Positions 52,252-62,604 of a DNA stretch of 64,000 nt are shown one piece after another. The notes beneath the pieces are model-generated. The model saw only the letters and a list, made by a program, of their open reading frames with translations. It ran no database searches and had not been told where the DNA came from. The stretch's first letter is position 1. Each line of letters begins with the position of its first letter. A program made the position numbers and the translations under genes. Source of the stretch: Glycine soja (lineage: Eukaryota > Streptophyta > Magnoliopsida > Fabales > Fabaceae); the NCBI RefSeq assembly GCF_004193775.1, contig NC_041016.1, positions 38,162,176-38,226,175 of the forward strand, given 5' to 3'.

Positions 52252-53338
52252 TCCTCAAATTCTCTGTTTCTTGAAGGAAACTCCATCCATAGGCCACCTA
52301 TCTTTAATGGTGAGGGTTACCACTATTGGAAAACCTGAATGCAAATCTTTATTGAAGCCATAGATTTAAACATTTGGGAAGCAATAGAAATAGGACCTTA
52401 TGTACCCACCATAGTAGATGCAAGCACTAGCACAACAACAAAAAAACCTAGAGATAAATGGACTGAAGAAGATAGAAGAAGAATCTAATATAATCTTAAA
52501 GCCAAAAACATTATTACGTTTGCCCTAGGAATAGATGAATATTTTAGAGTGTCAAACTATTCAAATGCAAAGGAGATGTGGGATACTCTCCAACTTACAC
52601 ATGAAGGCACCACTGATGTGAAAAGATCTAGAATCAATACCCTTACACATGAATATGAATTATTTAGGATGAACCCTAATGAGAACATCCAAAGTATGCA
52701 AAAAAGGTTCACACACATAGTCAATCATCTTGCCTCCTTAGGAAAAACCTTCCCTAATGAAGATTTAATTCATAAAGTTTTAAGATGTTTAAGTAGGGAA
52801 TGACAGCCCAAGGTAACTGCCATTTCTGAAAGTAAAGATCTTTCCTCTATGTCTCTTGCCACTTTATTTGGAAAATTGTAGGAACATGAAATGGAACTTC
52901 AACGTCTCAACCAAAATGAAGAGACCGAAAAAAAGGAAAAGAAGCATAGCACTCAAAGCCTCCTCTTCAATGCAAGAAGAAGAAGAAGAAGAATCTGATG
53001 ATGAAGAGGACTTCTCACTCTTTATGAAGAAGTTTCATAAATTCGTCAAAAATAGAAGAATGGAGAGAAGCCATAACTTCAACAATGGGAAGAGATCCCA
53101 AGAAGTTTCTCCTACACTTAAATTCTATAAGTGTAATCAACCCGGTCACATAAAGGCAAACTGCCCCTCAAATGAGTCATGGCCCGAGAAGAATGAGAAG
53201 AAAAGCTATAAAGAAAGAAGATCCAAGAAGGCGTATATTGCTTGGGATGACAATGACTCATCCGATGGTTCAGAGAAGGAGATCAATCTTCTATCCAAGG
53301 ACTATGAAAGTGATGAGAACATCTCTCAAGAAGTTTAA

Positions 53339-54068
53339 GTAAGAAAAACAAAAGGCTAACTTCCATCTTCAAAGATCTAAGCACTTGAATCATGAAAAAG
53401 GTAACATCAAAACCATTCTCTTTTAAATTAAGTTGGTTGAAATTTTCCTTTCAATTAAACTTGTTTATATGATGACTAAAAAAAAATTATTTGTTTGTCT
53501 TGATTGATTGTTATTTGTTTAATTGAGTTATTTTCTTTCTCGAAGCATGAAGTTTATTATTAAAACAAATACTTGATAGTGCCTATGATTCTTACATTAT
53601 TTTTTGTATGATATGTGATTTACTTGCTTAAATGTCATTCATAAAGCTTTTTCAAAAATCTATTATGTTATATATATTTATTTTCATTTAAGAGTTTTTA
53701 GATATAAAAGTATTTTGACCCCCTCTCAAATCCTTTCACCCTAAGATGTCATTCAACATTTAGTTTTGCTAAAATGTTCTCTGGTAATCGATTACTACAA
53801 TATTGTAATCGATTACAGACAGTCAGGAAGAGTGTAATCGATTACCGAATGTTGTAATCAATTACAACGCGTCCCTACTCCTATAAATTCAGATTTCAAA
53901 ATATGAAATCTGAAACCTCTCATTCCTCTCCCGAACCCTCATTCCCAATTCGTATTTCTACCATAACTTACTCATTTCTTATCCAAATCACGTCGCACAA
54001 AGCCCAAAATTCATCTTTTTTCATTCTCTTTCATTTCAACTGATTGAAATTTCGAATAAGTCTCTCTA
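53339..54068 (+). other. Element C gag-to-ORF3 spacer with palindrome cluster
   Basis: 730 bp of T-rich noncoding sequence that joins gag directly to the ORF3 upstream region; all of pol is missing. At 53783-53866 there are four GTAATCGATTAC-type palindromes, two of them mutated, followed by CCTATAAATTC (53880-53890). This is the same order as in M (32268-32421). Confidence 0.8.
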
Positions 54069-55178
54069 ATGGTGGAACCATCAAAGAAGCGCAAAGGTTC
54101 TTCGAGTAGAAGCCAACGACACTCCGAGGCTCAGGATAGTCCAATTCCTTCCTCCATTTCCTCATCCTCATTGTTCTTATCAAAAGAAAAATGTATACGG
54201 TACACAAACCTCTTCTCCTCTCATTCTATCATTGACCCTAACTTCATAGATATGGATTTCTTTTCTAATGAGAGTTTCGAATGCATTCAAGCATTTCAAA
54301 ACTTAAATCTCATTCCTTTTATCTCATTAAAACTGTCTGTGTATTTTGAATTGGTAAAAGCTTTTTATTCTAACCTTGAAATTCAAGAAAGTACCTTGAT
54401 TTCTGAGGTTTATGGGATAAAGATGGTCATTGACCAATCCCTCTTCTATGATTTGACCCAATTGTCTAGTGACGGTGTACCATTTGAAGGTGCACTGGAC
54501 GATGATTGGAAGTTTGATTTTTTTGTGCATGATGTCCGACGGTTGGTTTGCACCAACCAAGCGGATATGACCGGAAGGCTGCTTGCCGGTTCATTGGCTC
54601 TTGAAAGCCGCATCCTTCACTATCTTATTGTTCGTATCTTACTCCCAAGATCTTCAAACCTTGCACAAGTTTCTGAAGAAGATCTTATAGTCATGTGGGC
54701 CTTTCATACCGGTCGACAAATTGATTGGGCACACCTAGTCCGATATCGCATGCATAAGGCATTGCGATTAAATGCTCCTTTGCCTTATCCTCATTTAGTC
54801 ACTCTTTTCCTTCAACATTTTAACATCCCTCTTGATTCTGAACCGTATGTTCCAATCAAGAGATCTTTCTTGATCGATGCTGCTATGGTTGCGTCCTTTG
54901 GTTACCGCAAAGAGTGTGATGGATCTTGGGTAAAAAAGGGTGCTCAACCAAATGATGATGAAGGACAATTACCAGTTGAAGGGGACTCTTCTCTCCTTCA
55001 GAGTATTTTGGACAGGTTTAATGGACTTCAAACCTATGTTGGTGAGAGGTTTGATGCTTTGGAATGACAAGTGGACACGCGATTCGATGAAATTGACTCA
55101 AGGATCACAAAGGTTGAAGAAGATGTCACCATTATTCGCGACTGCCTTGATTTACCTCCACCACCACCATCAGTTTAG
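54069..55178 (+). pseudogene. ORF3 of element C, one nonsense codon
   Basis: Opens MVEPSKKRKGSSSRSQRHSE and is collinear with M ORF3 along its length: MVIDQSLFYDLTQLSSDGVP, DDWKFDFFVHDVRRLVC, MTGRLLAGSL, RILLPRSSNLAQVSEEDLI, MWAFHTGRQIDWAHLVRYRM and NAPLPYPHLVTLFLQHFNIP. At 55065-55067 a TGA interrupts the coiled-coil tail; reading on in frame gives FDEIDSRITKVEEDV and the Pro-rich end DLPPPPPSV with a stop at about 55178. The first 332 codons have no frameshift, while gag in the same element has four or more stops. Basic start and no membrane segment, as in M. Confidence 0.82.
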
Positions 55179-55630
55179 ACATTACTATTATTAATAGTAT
55201 TTTGATTTCTAGCCGTGTATTTGGCTATATTATTATAACATTTGAACACTTAGTATTTCTTTTAATATTTGCTTAGTATGACTGAACATGATATTTATGG
55301 TTTGTGATATATGACTAAGTGGTTTGCATTTCAATTTGGTTTTATTCATGTTTTGCTTTATGTATGTTTTAGAATCTTTTATGTTTGTTTTACAAATTAT
55401 GCTTTGTGTATGATTAAATTATTCATGTTTTATGCACTTTGGCCTTTTTGATGTTGCCAAAGGGGGAGAGAAAAATGGGCATTTTAGAAATCAAGATATT
55501 ATATTTTCAAAGCTTTAAAATTAAGCATAAATTCGAAAAGAAAGGGGGAGAAAGAGATGAGTGAACGGTAGAACAAAAATTGTATGTATCCTCTTGATTT
55601 CAAAATTTTCATCATAAAAAAGGGGGAGAT
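55179..55630 (+). other. Element C 3' noncoding region with three polypurine tracts
   Basis: T-rich, then GATGTTGCCAAAGGGGGAG (about 55450), GAAAGGGGGAG (about 55540) and AAAAAAGGGGGAGAT (about 55616-55630) at the LTR edge. Confidence 0.8.
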
Positions 55631-56181
55631 TATGGAAGAAATGACTTGCAAGATTATTTTGATGATGCCAAAGAATCAAGAGTTAAGCAAGTTGCAAAGA
55701 ATCAGACTTCAAGAATCAAGTCTCAAAGAATCAAGATTCAAGAACAATTAAGTTTCAAGATTCAAGATTCAAGAACAATCAAGATCAAGATTCAAGAGAA
55801 GTTGATTTCAAGATTCAAGAGAAGAAATCGAGAAGCAACAGTCAAGACTTCACGAGGGAAGTATTTTTTTTTCAAAATATCCAAACATAGCACATTTTTG
55901 TTTTACAAAAGAGTTTTCTAAAAAATTTTCAGAGTTACTAGAGTATTTACTCTCTGGTAATCGATTACCAGTGACCAAATTTGGTTTCAAAATGGTTTTA
56001 ACTGATTTGCAACGTTCCAAAATATTTTTCAAATAGTGTAATCGATTACACTATATTGGTAATGGATTACCAGTGTATCTGAACGTTGGAATTCAAATCC
56101 AATTGTGAAAAGTCACAACTTTTCATAAAATGCATTGTGTAATCGATTACATGATTATGGTAATTGATTACCATTGATAAC

Positions 56182-57824
56182 TGTAGAAGAAAAGTTTCAT
56201 GGTGAATCAAAGGTGATTCAAAGGTGTTTTGATGATAACAAAAGATGATGACAAAGGTGATGACAAAAAGCTCAAAGATCAATCAAAGAACAACTCAAGT
56301 GAATCAAGAACAATTCAAGAGTTCAATATAGAATCAAGAAGAATTCAAGACTCAAGAGAAAAGTTAAGAGTCATGAATCAAGATTCAAGGTTCAAGATCT
56401 CAAGATTCAAGACTCAAGATTCAAGAATCTAGAGAAGGCTTAATCAAGATAAGTATGAAAAGTTTTTCTCAAAAATTGAGTAGCACATGATTTTTCTCAA
56501 AACATGTTTACCAAAGAGTTTTTACTCTCTGGTAATCGATTACCAGATTGTTGTAATCGATTACCAGTAGCAAAATTGTTTCGAAAAAGTTTTCAAATTG
56601 AATTTACAACGTTCCAATTAATTTCAAAAAGTTGTAATCGATTACAATGTTTTGGTAATCGATTACCAGTGCCTTTGAACATTGAAATTCAAATTCAAAT
56701 GTGAAGAGTCGCATCCTTTCACATAAAAGCTTTGTGTAATCGATTACACTGATTTGGTAATCGATTACCAGTGATTGTTTCTGAATAAAATCAAAAGATG
56801 TAACTCTTCAAATAGTTTTTGACTTTTTCAAATTGGTTTTTTAAGTTTTTCTAAAAGTCATAACTCTTCTAATGGTTGTCTTGACCAGACATGAAGAGTC
56901 TATAAAAGCAAGGCTTTGTTTTGCATTTCAAGAATCTTGAATACTTATTCAATCAATCTTTTACAAACCTTGAATCTCTTTGAACTTCTTCTTCTTCTTT
57001 GTACCAAAAGCTTTCTGAAGTTTTCTGGTTTTCTAAACCTTGAAAACTTGTGTTATTCATCTTTTCATTCTCTTCTCCCTTTGCCAAAAAGAATTCGCCA
57101 AGGACTAACCGCCTGAATTCTTTTTGTATGTCTCTTCTTCCTTTTCCAAAAGAACAAAGGACTAACTGCCTGAATTCTTTTGTGTCTCCCTTCTCCCTTG
57201 TCAAAGAATTCAAAACGACACAGTCTGAAAATTCTTTTGATTCTTTCCATTCCCTAATACAATAGTGTTCAAAGGACTAACCGCCTGAGAATTCTTTTGT
57301 ATCCCCATTCACAAAGTATCAAAGGTTTAGCCGCCTGAGATCTTTGTCTTAACACATTGGAGGGTACATCCTTTGTGGTACAAGTAGAGGGTACATCTAC
57401 TTGTGTTGTTGACTGAGAACAAGAGAGGGAACATCTCTTGTGGATCAGTTTTAGTGGAGGGTACATCCACTAGGTTCAAAGAGAACAAGGGAGGGTACAT
57501 CCCTTGTGGATCTTTGCTTGTAAAAGGATTTTTACAAGGTTGATAGAAATCTCAAGGACCACAAGTCGCTTGGGGACTGGATGTAGGCACGGGTTGTTAC
57601 CAAACCAGTATAAAAACTCTTGTGTGTTTGTCTCCTTCTTCCCTACTCTTTTACTTTCCACTGTGCATTTAATTTCCGCTTTTACTTTCTGTTAAGTTTC
57701 TCTTCTACTCCTCATTCTCTTAACAATTTAGTAAAAGCCTTAGAAGAGTAATTTTTAATAAAGGTTTAGGAATAATTAATTCACCCCCTCCTTCTTAATT
57801 ATTCTGAGGCCACTTGATCCAACA
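56182..57824 (+). mobile_element. Solo LTR B2 (same family as element B)
   Basis: 1,643 bp, TGTAGAAGAAAAG...GATCCAACA, with perfect ATAAC duplications (56177-56181, 57825-57829). It has the full LTR layout of B: palindromes (56531-56772), TATAAAAG (about 56902), hairpin array 1 (57084-57345), array 2 (57353-57508) and the GGGGACTGG block (about 57570-57613). No internal sequence. It landed in C's 3' LTR beside a palindrome. Confidence 0.9.
57084..57508 (+). repeat. Hairpin arrays 1 and 2 in solo LTR B2
   Basis: First stem CAAAAAGAATTC/GAATTCTTTTTG is identical to B. Array 2 has five loops (GGGTACA, one GGGAACA), with stems as in B; the fourth is TTAGTGGA/TCCACTAG. Confidence 0.82.
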
Positions 57825-58138
57825 ATAACTTTTGAATAAAAGGTCAAAAGTTGTAACTCTTGACATGATTTTCTCAAGGTTATAACTCTTCCAATGGTTT
57901 TCTTGACCAGACATGAAGAGTCTATAAAAGTAAGACCTTGACTTGCATTCAATAGAACTTTTACAACTCTTTAACAATTTTTGAGAAACTTCTAAGAATT
58001 CCTTTCTACTCATCTCTCTTCTTGTTCTTCCTTTGTCAAAAAGCTTTCTAAGTTTTGTTTTTCCAAACCTTGTTTTTCTGCAAGTGAAAATTCTGCAGAA
58101 AACAAAAGTGTGCTATCTTTTCTTCTCTTCTCCCTTTG

Positions 58139-58566
58139 CCAAAAGAATAGAAGAACTAACCGCCTGAATTCTTTTGTGTCTCTCTTCCCCCTTTGCCAAA
58201 AGAATATAAGGACTAACCACTAGAATTCTTTTGTGTCTCCCTTCTCTCTTTCCAAGAGAATTCAAAGGACTAACCGCTTGAGAATTCTTTTGATTCTTCC
58301 CTTCCCCTTAAACAAAAGATTTCAAAGGACTAACCGCCTGAGATATCTTTTGTTTCCCCTTACAAAGATTCAAAGGACTAACCGCTTGAGAATTATTTGT
58401 CCTAACACATTGGAGGGTACATCCTTTGTGGCACAAGTAGAGGGTACATCTACTTGGGTTGTTATACTGAGAACAAGAGAGGGTACATCTCTTGTGGATC
58501 AGTTCAAGTAGAGGGTACATCCACTTGGTTGTTTAAAGAGAACAAGGGAGGGTACATCCCTTGTGG
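58139..58566 (+). repeat. Hairpin arrays 1 and 2 in element C 3' LTR
   Basis: Array 1 has five units, including a perfect AACAAAAGAT/ATCTTTTGTT stem (about 58312-58352). Array 2 has five GGGTACA loops, the fourth with CAAGTAGA/TCCACTTG. Confidence 0.82.
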
Positions 58567-58894
58567 ATCTTTGGCTTCTAAAGGATTTTATAAGGTTGAA
58601 ATAAATATCAAGAATCATTGGTTGCTTGGGGACTGGATGTAGGCACGGGTTGTTGCCGAACCAGTATAAATCTTGTGTTTTTCTTCTTCTTCCCTACACT
58701 CTTTAATTTCCGGTGTGTACTTTTAATTGCCGCTATAGTTTTGGTTAAGTTATTGTTCTTTACTTTCTTAACTTAGTAGTAAAAGCCCAATTGAATCTAG
58801 TAACATCAAGAAGGATAAATTTTAATTAGTCAAGGCATATTAATAATTAATTCAACCCCCCTTCTTAATTATTCTGAGGCCACTTGATCCAACA

Positions 58895-59922
58895 AAACCC
58901 ATTCCAGGCTTATACCCATGTCCTAACATCACATAGGCCACCATCATCATGGTGTCTGACATGCGGGGTCGCATCGAGAGGGATTCCATCGAAGCATTGC
59001 TCACTACCTCAAAGGATTGAAAAGTCGTCTCCAAGGATTCTTCTGCGGCTTCAATATACGACATAGAAGAAGGGCAGCTTACTAAAATGTCCTCTTCCCT
59101 TTAGACAATGACTAAACGCCCTTCCACCACGAACTTCAATTTTTGGTGGAGCGTCAAAGGGACCACCCCAACCGAGTAAATCCACGGCTGACCCAAAAGA
59201 CAGCTATATGTCGGATTAATGTCCGTCACTTGGAAGGTGATCTGGCAAGTGCGGGGTCCGATTTGAACTGGGAGATCAATCTCCCCTATAACATTTTGGC
59301 GGGTGCCGTCAAAAGCCCGTACTATCATGGAGATCAGCCTTAGATGTGACACGTTGAAAGGCAGCTTGTTCAGTGCACTCTTAGGCATGACATTAAGCGA
59401 TGAGCCATTGTTGATGAGTACCTTAGCCACAATGTGGTCCATACACTTAACAGACACGTGTAGGACCATATTGTGTCCCAGCCCTTCGACAGGGATCTCC
59501 TCCTCGGTGAAGGTGAGGTAGTTATTAGCCGTGATATTGCTGATGATGCCCTCGAAGCCTTCCACAAAGATATCTTGGGCCATGTGGGCCTCATTTAAAA
59601 CTTTAACCAATAACACCTGCTGAGGTTCGGAATTCATGAGCAGCTCTAACAGAGAGACCCTAGCTGGGGTCTTGTTGAGTTGCTTAATCACTTTGAACTC
59701 ACTCTGTTGAATGATCCGGAGGAACTCGTTGGCTTCTTCCATGGACACTTTCTTTCCGTCGAAGTCTCCTCCTTTCTCAGCGAATCTCCTGGCCAAAACA
59801 TCCTCATCCAGAGTGGGGCTCGCTTCGTTGGTCTCTTCCGCGACCACCTTTGCTTTTCCTTTGGCATTCGTGGGTTGCACCGATGGGTCAGGTGCTATGA
59901 AGACGCGACCGCTATAGGTCAC
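58895..59922 (-). pseudogene. Protease region of element J (Ogre/Tat), 5'-truncated
   Basis: A 273-codon frame (59922-59101) followed by decayed coding to 58900. It begins VTYSGRVFIAPDP-like (the usual Ogre gag-protease linker), with VSMEEANEFLRIIQQSEFKV, TPARVSLLELLMNSEPQQVL and YLTFTEEEIPVEGLGHN. The retropepsin core follows: VAKVLINNGSSLNVMPKSAL, where the catalytic D-G/T-S/G position reads N-N-G-S, so one Asp is lost, and CLLGQPWIYSVGVVP. Downstream are YIEAAEESLETTFQSFEVV and GYKPGMGF, the spacer toward the intron. Element C inserted at 58899. To the right it runs straight into element G's LTR, so gag is missing. Confidence 0.82.
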
Positions 59923-61479
59923 AAGGGCATTGGATAAAAGACTCTAAGAATATTGGACTGGAGAAAGAGAAGGCCCTAGGGTTCTCATGAGCCTTAGGGT
60001 AGATTTCGGGCCCATGGGCTAAGTATGAGCCCGCTTATCTTTTTACATATTCGATTGAGGTTTCATTATTTTTTGGCCTTGTATTTAGGGCTCCATAATA
60101 TAGGTAAGGTACCCTAGAAGTGTAGGATTTTTCAGCCCTTGTATTTTAGGGCACCTAGACTAGTTTTATATTAGGGGTAGTTTTGTAATTTCACATGCAT
60201 TAAGTGAATATTTGATGTGTGTGGTTGGAAATAAATTCAATTGAATTGGGAGAAGCCCAATCCAATTAAATTTTAGAGGGGGGAGGTGAGGATTTGCTTG
60301 CTACACTCCATTGCCACATCATATAGTCACACTTTGTGCATGTCCTTCATGCTTTACATGTCTCATGACACCTAAGCACACTTAGTGGAGAATCTTGGAC
60401 TTGATCTTGGATTAGTGGGCTGAACCATAGCTAAAATTCACTAATCATAATTAGTGAAATTTTGGCTCCACAAATTCAATTTCAAATTCAAGTGAAATTT
60501 GAATAGAAATTCAAATTTCCCTCCAATTTTGTGTGACACTTAGGCTATAAATAGAGGCCATGTGTGTGCATTTTTTTCAACTTTGATCATTTGAAAATTA
60601 AACTTTAGATTTCAGAGCTCTCTTAGATCACAATATTTCGTGTTTTTCTCTCCCTCTCCCTTCATTCATCTCCTTCTTCCTCCAAGCTCTTATCCATGGC
60701 CTCCTATAGTGGTGAGCTTCTTCTAGACTCATCTTCTCCTTGAAGTGGCATCTCTTCTCTCTCTTCCTTCTCCATTCTACTGCCATTAATCTTCCAAGAA
60801 GCAAAGGAATCCATTGATGAAGAAGATCCTAGGCCTACAAGCTCCGATGGAGCTTACATCATGTGGTATCAAGAGCATCTTCATCTAGGTGATGTTCTTT
60901 TGCTTCCTCTATCTTTTTGTTTGGTCAATTCACTTTAATTCCTTGTTATTCATCTTATTCTCCATGTATATCCTCCATTGTCTTGTGGTTTGGGGCTGTT
61001 TAGAGTAGATTAAAAAAAATAAATCAATTAAATCTTAGATCTACACTTGTTCTTGCATTTCTATGGTTCAAATTTTATAAATCTACTCTTGAATCATGTT
61101 TTTGTGTTGATTTTAGGTTTTATAATTTTTCAGTCATAATATTCTTGTGCTGAACCGTAAAATCTAAATTTTCTTCCAAAATATTGATTAGAAAAAAAAA
61201 CACAAAAATCTAAGTGTAAATCACTTAGTCCATGTTGTCTTAGAGTCATGTTTAGTCATAGTAATTGTCACATTATGTTCTAAGTTTGTGTTGAAATTTT
61301 ATTTTGTTGATTGAATTGTAGATACATTTGTTTGTGTATTCTTGTCATTCTTAGCCTATCTTTTGAATTTTGAGTCTAATTATGCATGTTATTTAGTTCA
61401 TAACATGTTCTAAATCAATTCCTAGAAGTAATCTTGTTGTTGAACTTTTTTTTGTTTTCTAAGTTTCCTACATGATGTC
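59921..61479 (+). mobile_element. Element G: truncated E-family LTR plus leader
   Basis: LTR 59921-60861 lacks the first 17 or so bases (starts CAAGGGCATTGG) and ends GCTTACATCA. A PBS-like TGTGGTATCAAGAGC (60862-60876) and about 600 bp of leader matching E's follow, up to TTTCCTACATGATG. TATA box TATAAATA lies at 60546-60553. There is no gag: the leader is cut by an Ogre-type LTR end at 61480. The left junction with J is a deletion, not a normal insertion edge. Confidence 0.82.
60546..60553 (+). promoter_or_regulatory. TATA box of element G LTR
   Basis: TATAAATA in GGCTATAAATAGAGGCC, conserved in both LTRs of E. Confidence 0.6.
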
Positions 61480-61905
61480 TGTCGCAACCTACCCTTCGAC
61501 GGGAGGGCGACGTGGGGCTCACGGGTGCGTCTTCCATGAGAGGAAAATGCGCGGAGTCGTCACCAACGTTTATTCGAGGAAAACGTCGAAAAAATCGGAA
61601 AGGTGTAGTCTACGAACTTTGAGTGTGAAAGGTTCGGGAGTTATTTTTACGCACGGAGAAGGTATTAGCACCCCACACGTCCGTCACAAGGGACGTCAAC
61701 CTTTAATCAGATGTGCAATATCATGTCTTCAATTTGTTTTATTTTCCCTTTTCATGTTTTTATGTCTTTTTATGATTTTTATGTTTTTATGTATTTTTAT
61801 GTCTTTTTATGCTTTTTATGTTTTTAATTTTGGTGTGGTCGACAAGGGTGTTTCCCTCGCACCTACGTATCCTCAATTGCGATGAGGAAATCAGACCTAC
61901 GTAAT
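61480..61905 (-). repeat. Ogre-type LTR fragment (3' end only)
   Basis: On the plus strand it starts TGTCGCAACCTACCCTTCGA like 2499, 4244 and L reversed, and extends 426 bp to the CTACGTATCC...GACCTACGTA hairpin (61861-61902). It stops at GTAATTCTTTT, where other copies continue. The adjacent sequence at 61906 is Ogre ORF1 in the opposite orientation, so this edge is a rearrangement. Confidence 0.75.
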
Positions 61906-62604
61906 TCTTTTAGAGATGATGAGGTTAAAGCTTCGGAAGAAAGTGATGAGGTACAAGCCCTAAAGGCAGAGCTTGATAGAGCCCGGGTAGTCGAAGAGAA
62001 GTTCAAGTCCATAGCCATCAAAGTCTGAAAAGAGTATGATGAACTAAGGGACGTCAATATGGCCACCGCTGAAGCCTTGGAATGAGAAACCAAGAAGGCC
62101 TGAAAGGAAGAACACGACCAAAGAAAAGTTTTGAGGGGCTTTATAGGGCAGCAATAGTGAGCTCAAGCTCCGAAGAGGTGCAAGGAATCATCACGGGTCA
62201 AGGGCATGATCTTGAAGGACGAGCTAAAGGCTTGCCTTAGGTCGAAAAGAAATTTGTCCCAACAGTTAAGCGAGACTGAAGGGAATATGTGGGCCATCAT
62301 CGATGAGTGCAAAGAGAAGCTAAATCTAGCGGCGACTCACGAGCAAAGGCTAGAGGATGAGTACGCCAAGATATCAGCAGAAAGGGAAGCAAGGGAAAGG
62401 GTAATTGATTCATTGCACCAAGAGGCAACAATGTGGATGGACCGATTTGCTCTTACTTTGAACAGGAGTCAAGAACTTCCCCGATTGCTAGCCAAGGCCA
62501 AAGCAATGGCGGACACCTACTCCGCCCCCGAGGAGATCCACAAACTTCTCAGCTATTGTCAGCATATGATAGACTTAATGGACCATATGATTAGAAACCG
62601 CTAG
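61906..62604 (+). pseudogene. Ogre ORF1 (coiled-coil protein upstream of gag) of element H, 5'-truncated
   Basis: Ogre elements carry an ORF of unknown function between the 5' LTR and gag. Here the upstream part (61906-62205) reads VQALKAELDRARVVEEKFKS and YDELRDVNMATAEALE, interrupted by three TGA codons and a frameshift. The last 132 codons (62206-62604) are open: LKDELKACLRSKRNLSQQLS, MWAIIDECKEKLNLAATHEQ, ISAEREARERVIDSLHQEAT and a C-terminal LLAKAKAMADTYSAPEEIHK. Heptad-like Leu and charged residues suggest a long coiled coil. The TGAs sit where CGA or CAA would be expected, consistent with C-to-T decay. Confidence 0.72.

Larger units (their letters stand above)
46963..53338 (+). pseudogene. 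gag: Copia gag of element C, split by element D
   Basis: Starts at ATG 46963 (MASS), broken at 46973 by D, and resumes at 52257 (SNSLFLEGNSIHRPPIFNGE). It is similar to M gag throughout: AKEMWDTLQLTHEGTTDVKR, RINTLTHEYELFRMNPNENI, FTHIVNHLASLGK. Stops: TGA after YHYWKT (about 52337), TAA near 52487, TGA at 52801-52803 and TAG near 52878. A later frame (52856-53338) holds a knuckle whose first Cys is lost (KFYKCNQPGHIKANC) and an acidic tail matching M (KKAYIAWDDND). It ends at 53338, where pol should begin. Confidence 0.85.
45344..58894 (+). mobile_element. Element C: Sirevirus-like Copia lacking pol
   Basis: LTRs at 45344-46912 and 55631-58894 (the latter interrupted by B2), with perfect AAACC duplications (45339-45343, 58895-58899). 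The internal region holds PBS, a gag with several stops, and then directly the 3' part: palindrome cluster, ORF3 and three PPTs. Protease, integrase, RT and RNase H are absent. D is inserted 11 bp after the gag ATG, between TCCTC duplications. Confidence 0.9.
55631..58894 (+). repeat. Element C 3' LTR, interrupted by solo LTR B2
   Basis: Starts TATGG (TG mutated to TA). LTR sequence is at 55631-56181 and 57830-58894, about 1.6 kb. Compared with the 5' LTR it has lost one palindrome unit (near 55960) and has one more hairpin unit in array 1 (58340-58400). It ends GATCCAACA, then AAACC. Confidence 0.87.
2499..59920 (-). mobile_element. Element J: Ogre/Tat Gypsy retrotransposon, 5'-truncated, split by five primary insertions
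   Basis: J supplies the backbone of the window. Its pieces are 2499-2698, 18556-22202, 24144-26722, 35303-38820, 45233-45343 and 58895-59920, about 11 kb in all. Removing each insertion plus one copy of its duplication restores continuity: integrase coding runs through the ACCTT site and LTR sequence runs through the GTTC(A/G) site. Minus orientation follows from the coding order and from related LTR copies with a forward TATA box and AATAAA. The 3' LTR begins TGTCTTACCC at 19681 and ends GGTTGCGACA at 2499. The 5' LTR, ORF1 and gag are gone, lost at the junction with element G near 59920. The flank of the 3' LTR is GTAGC (2494-2498); the matching copy is not visible. Confidence 0.8.
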
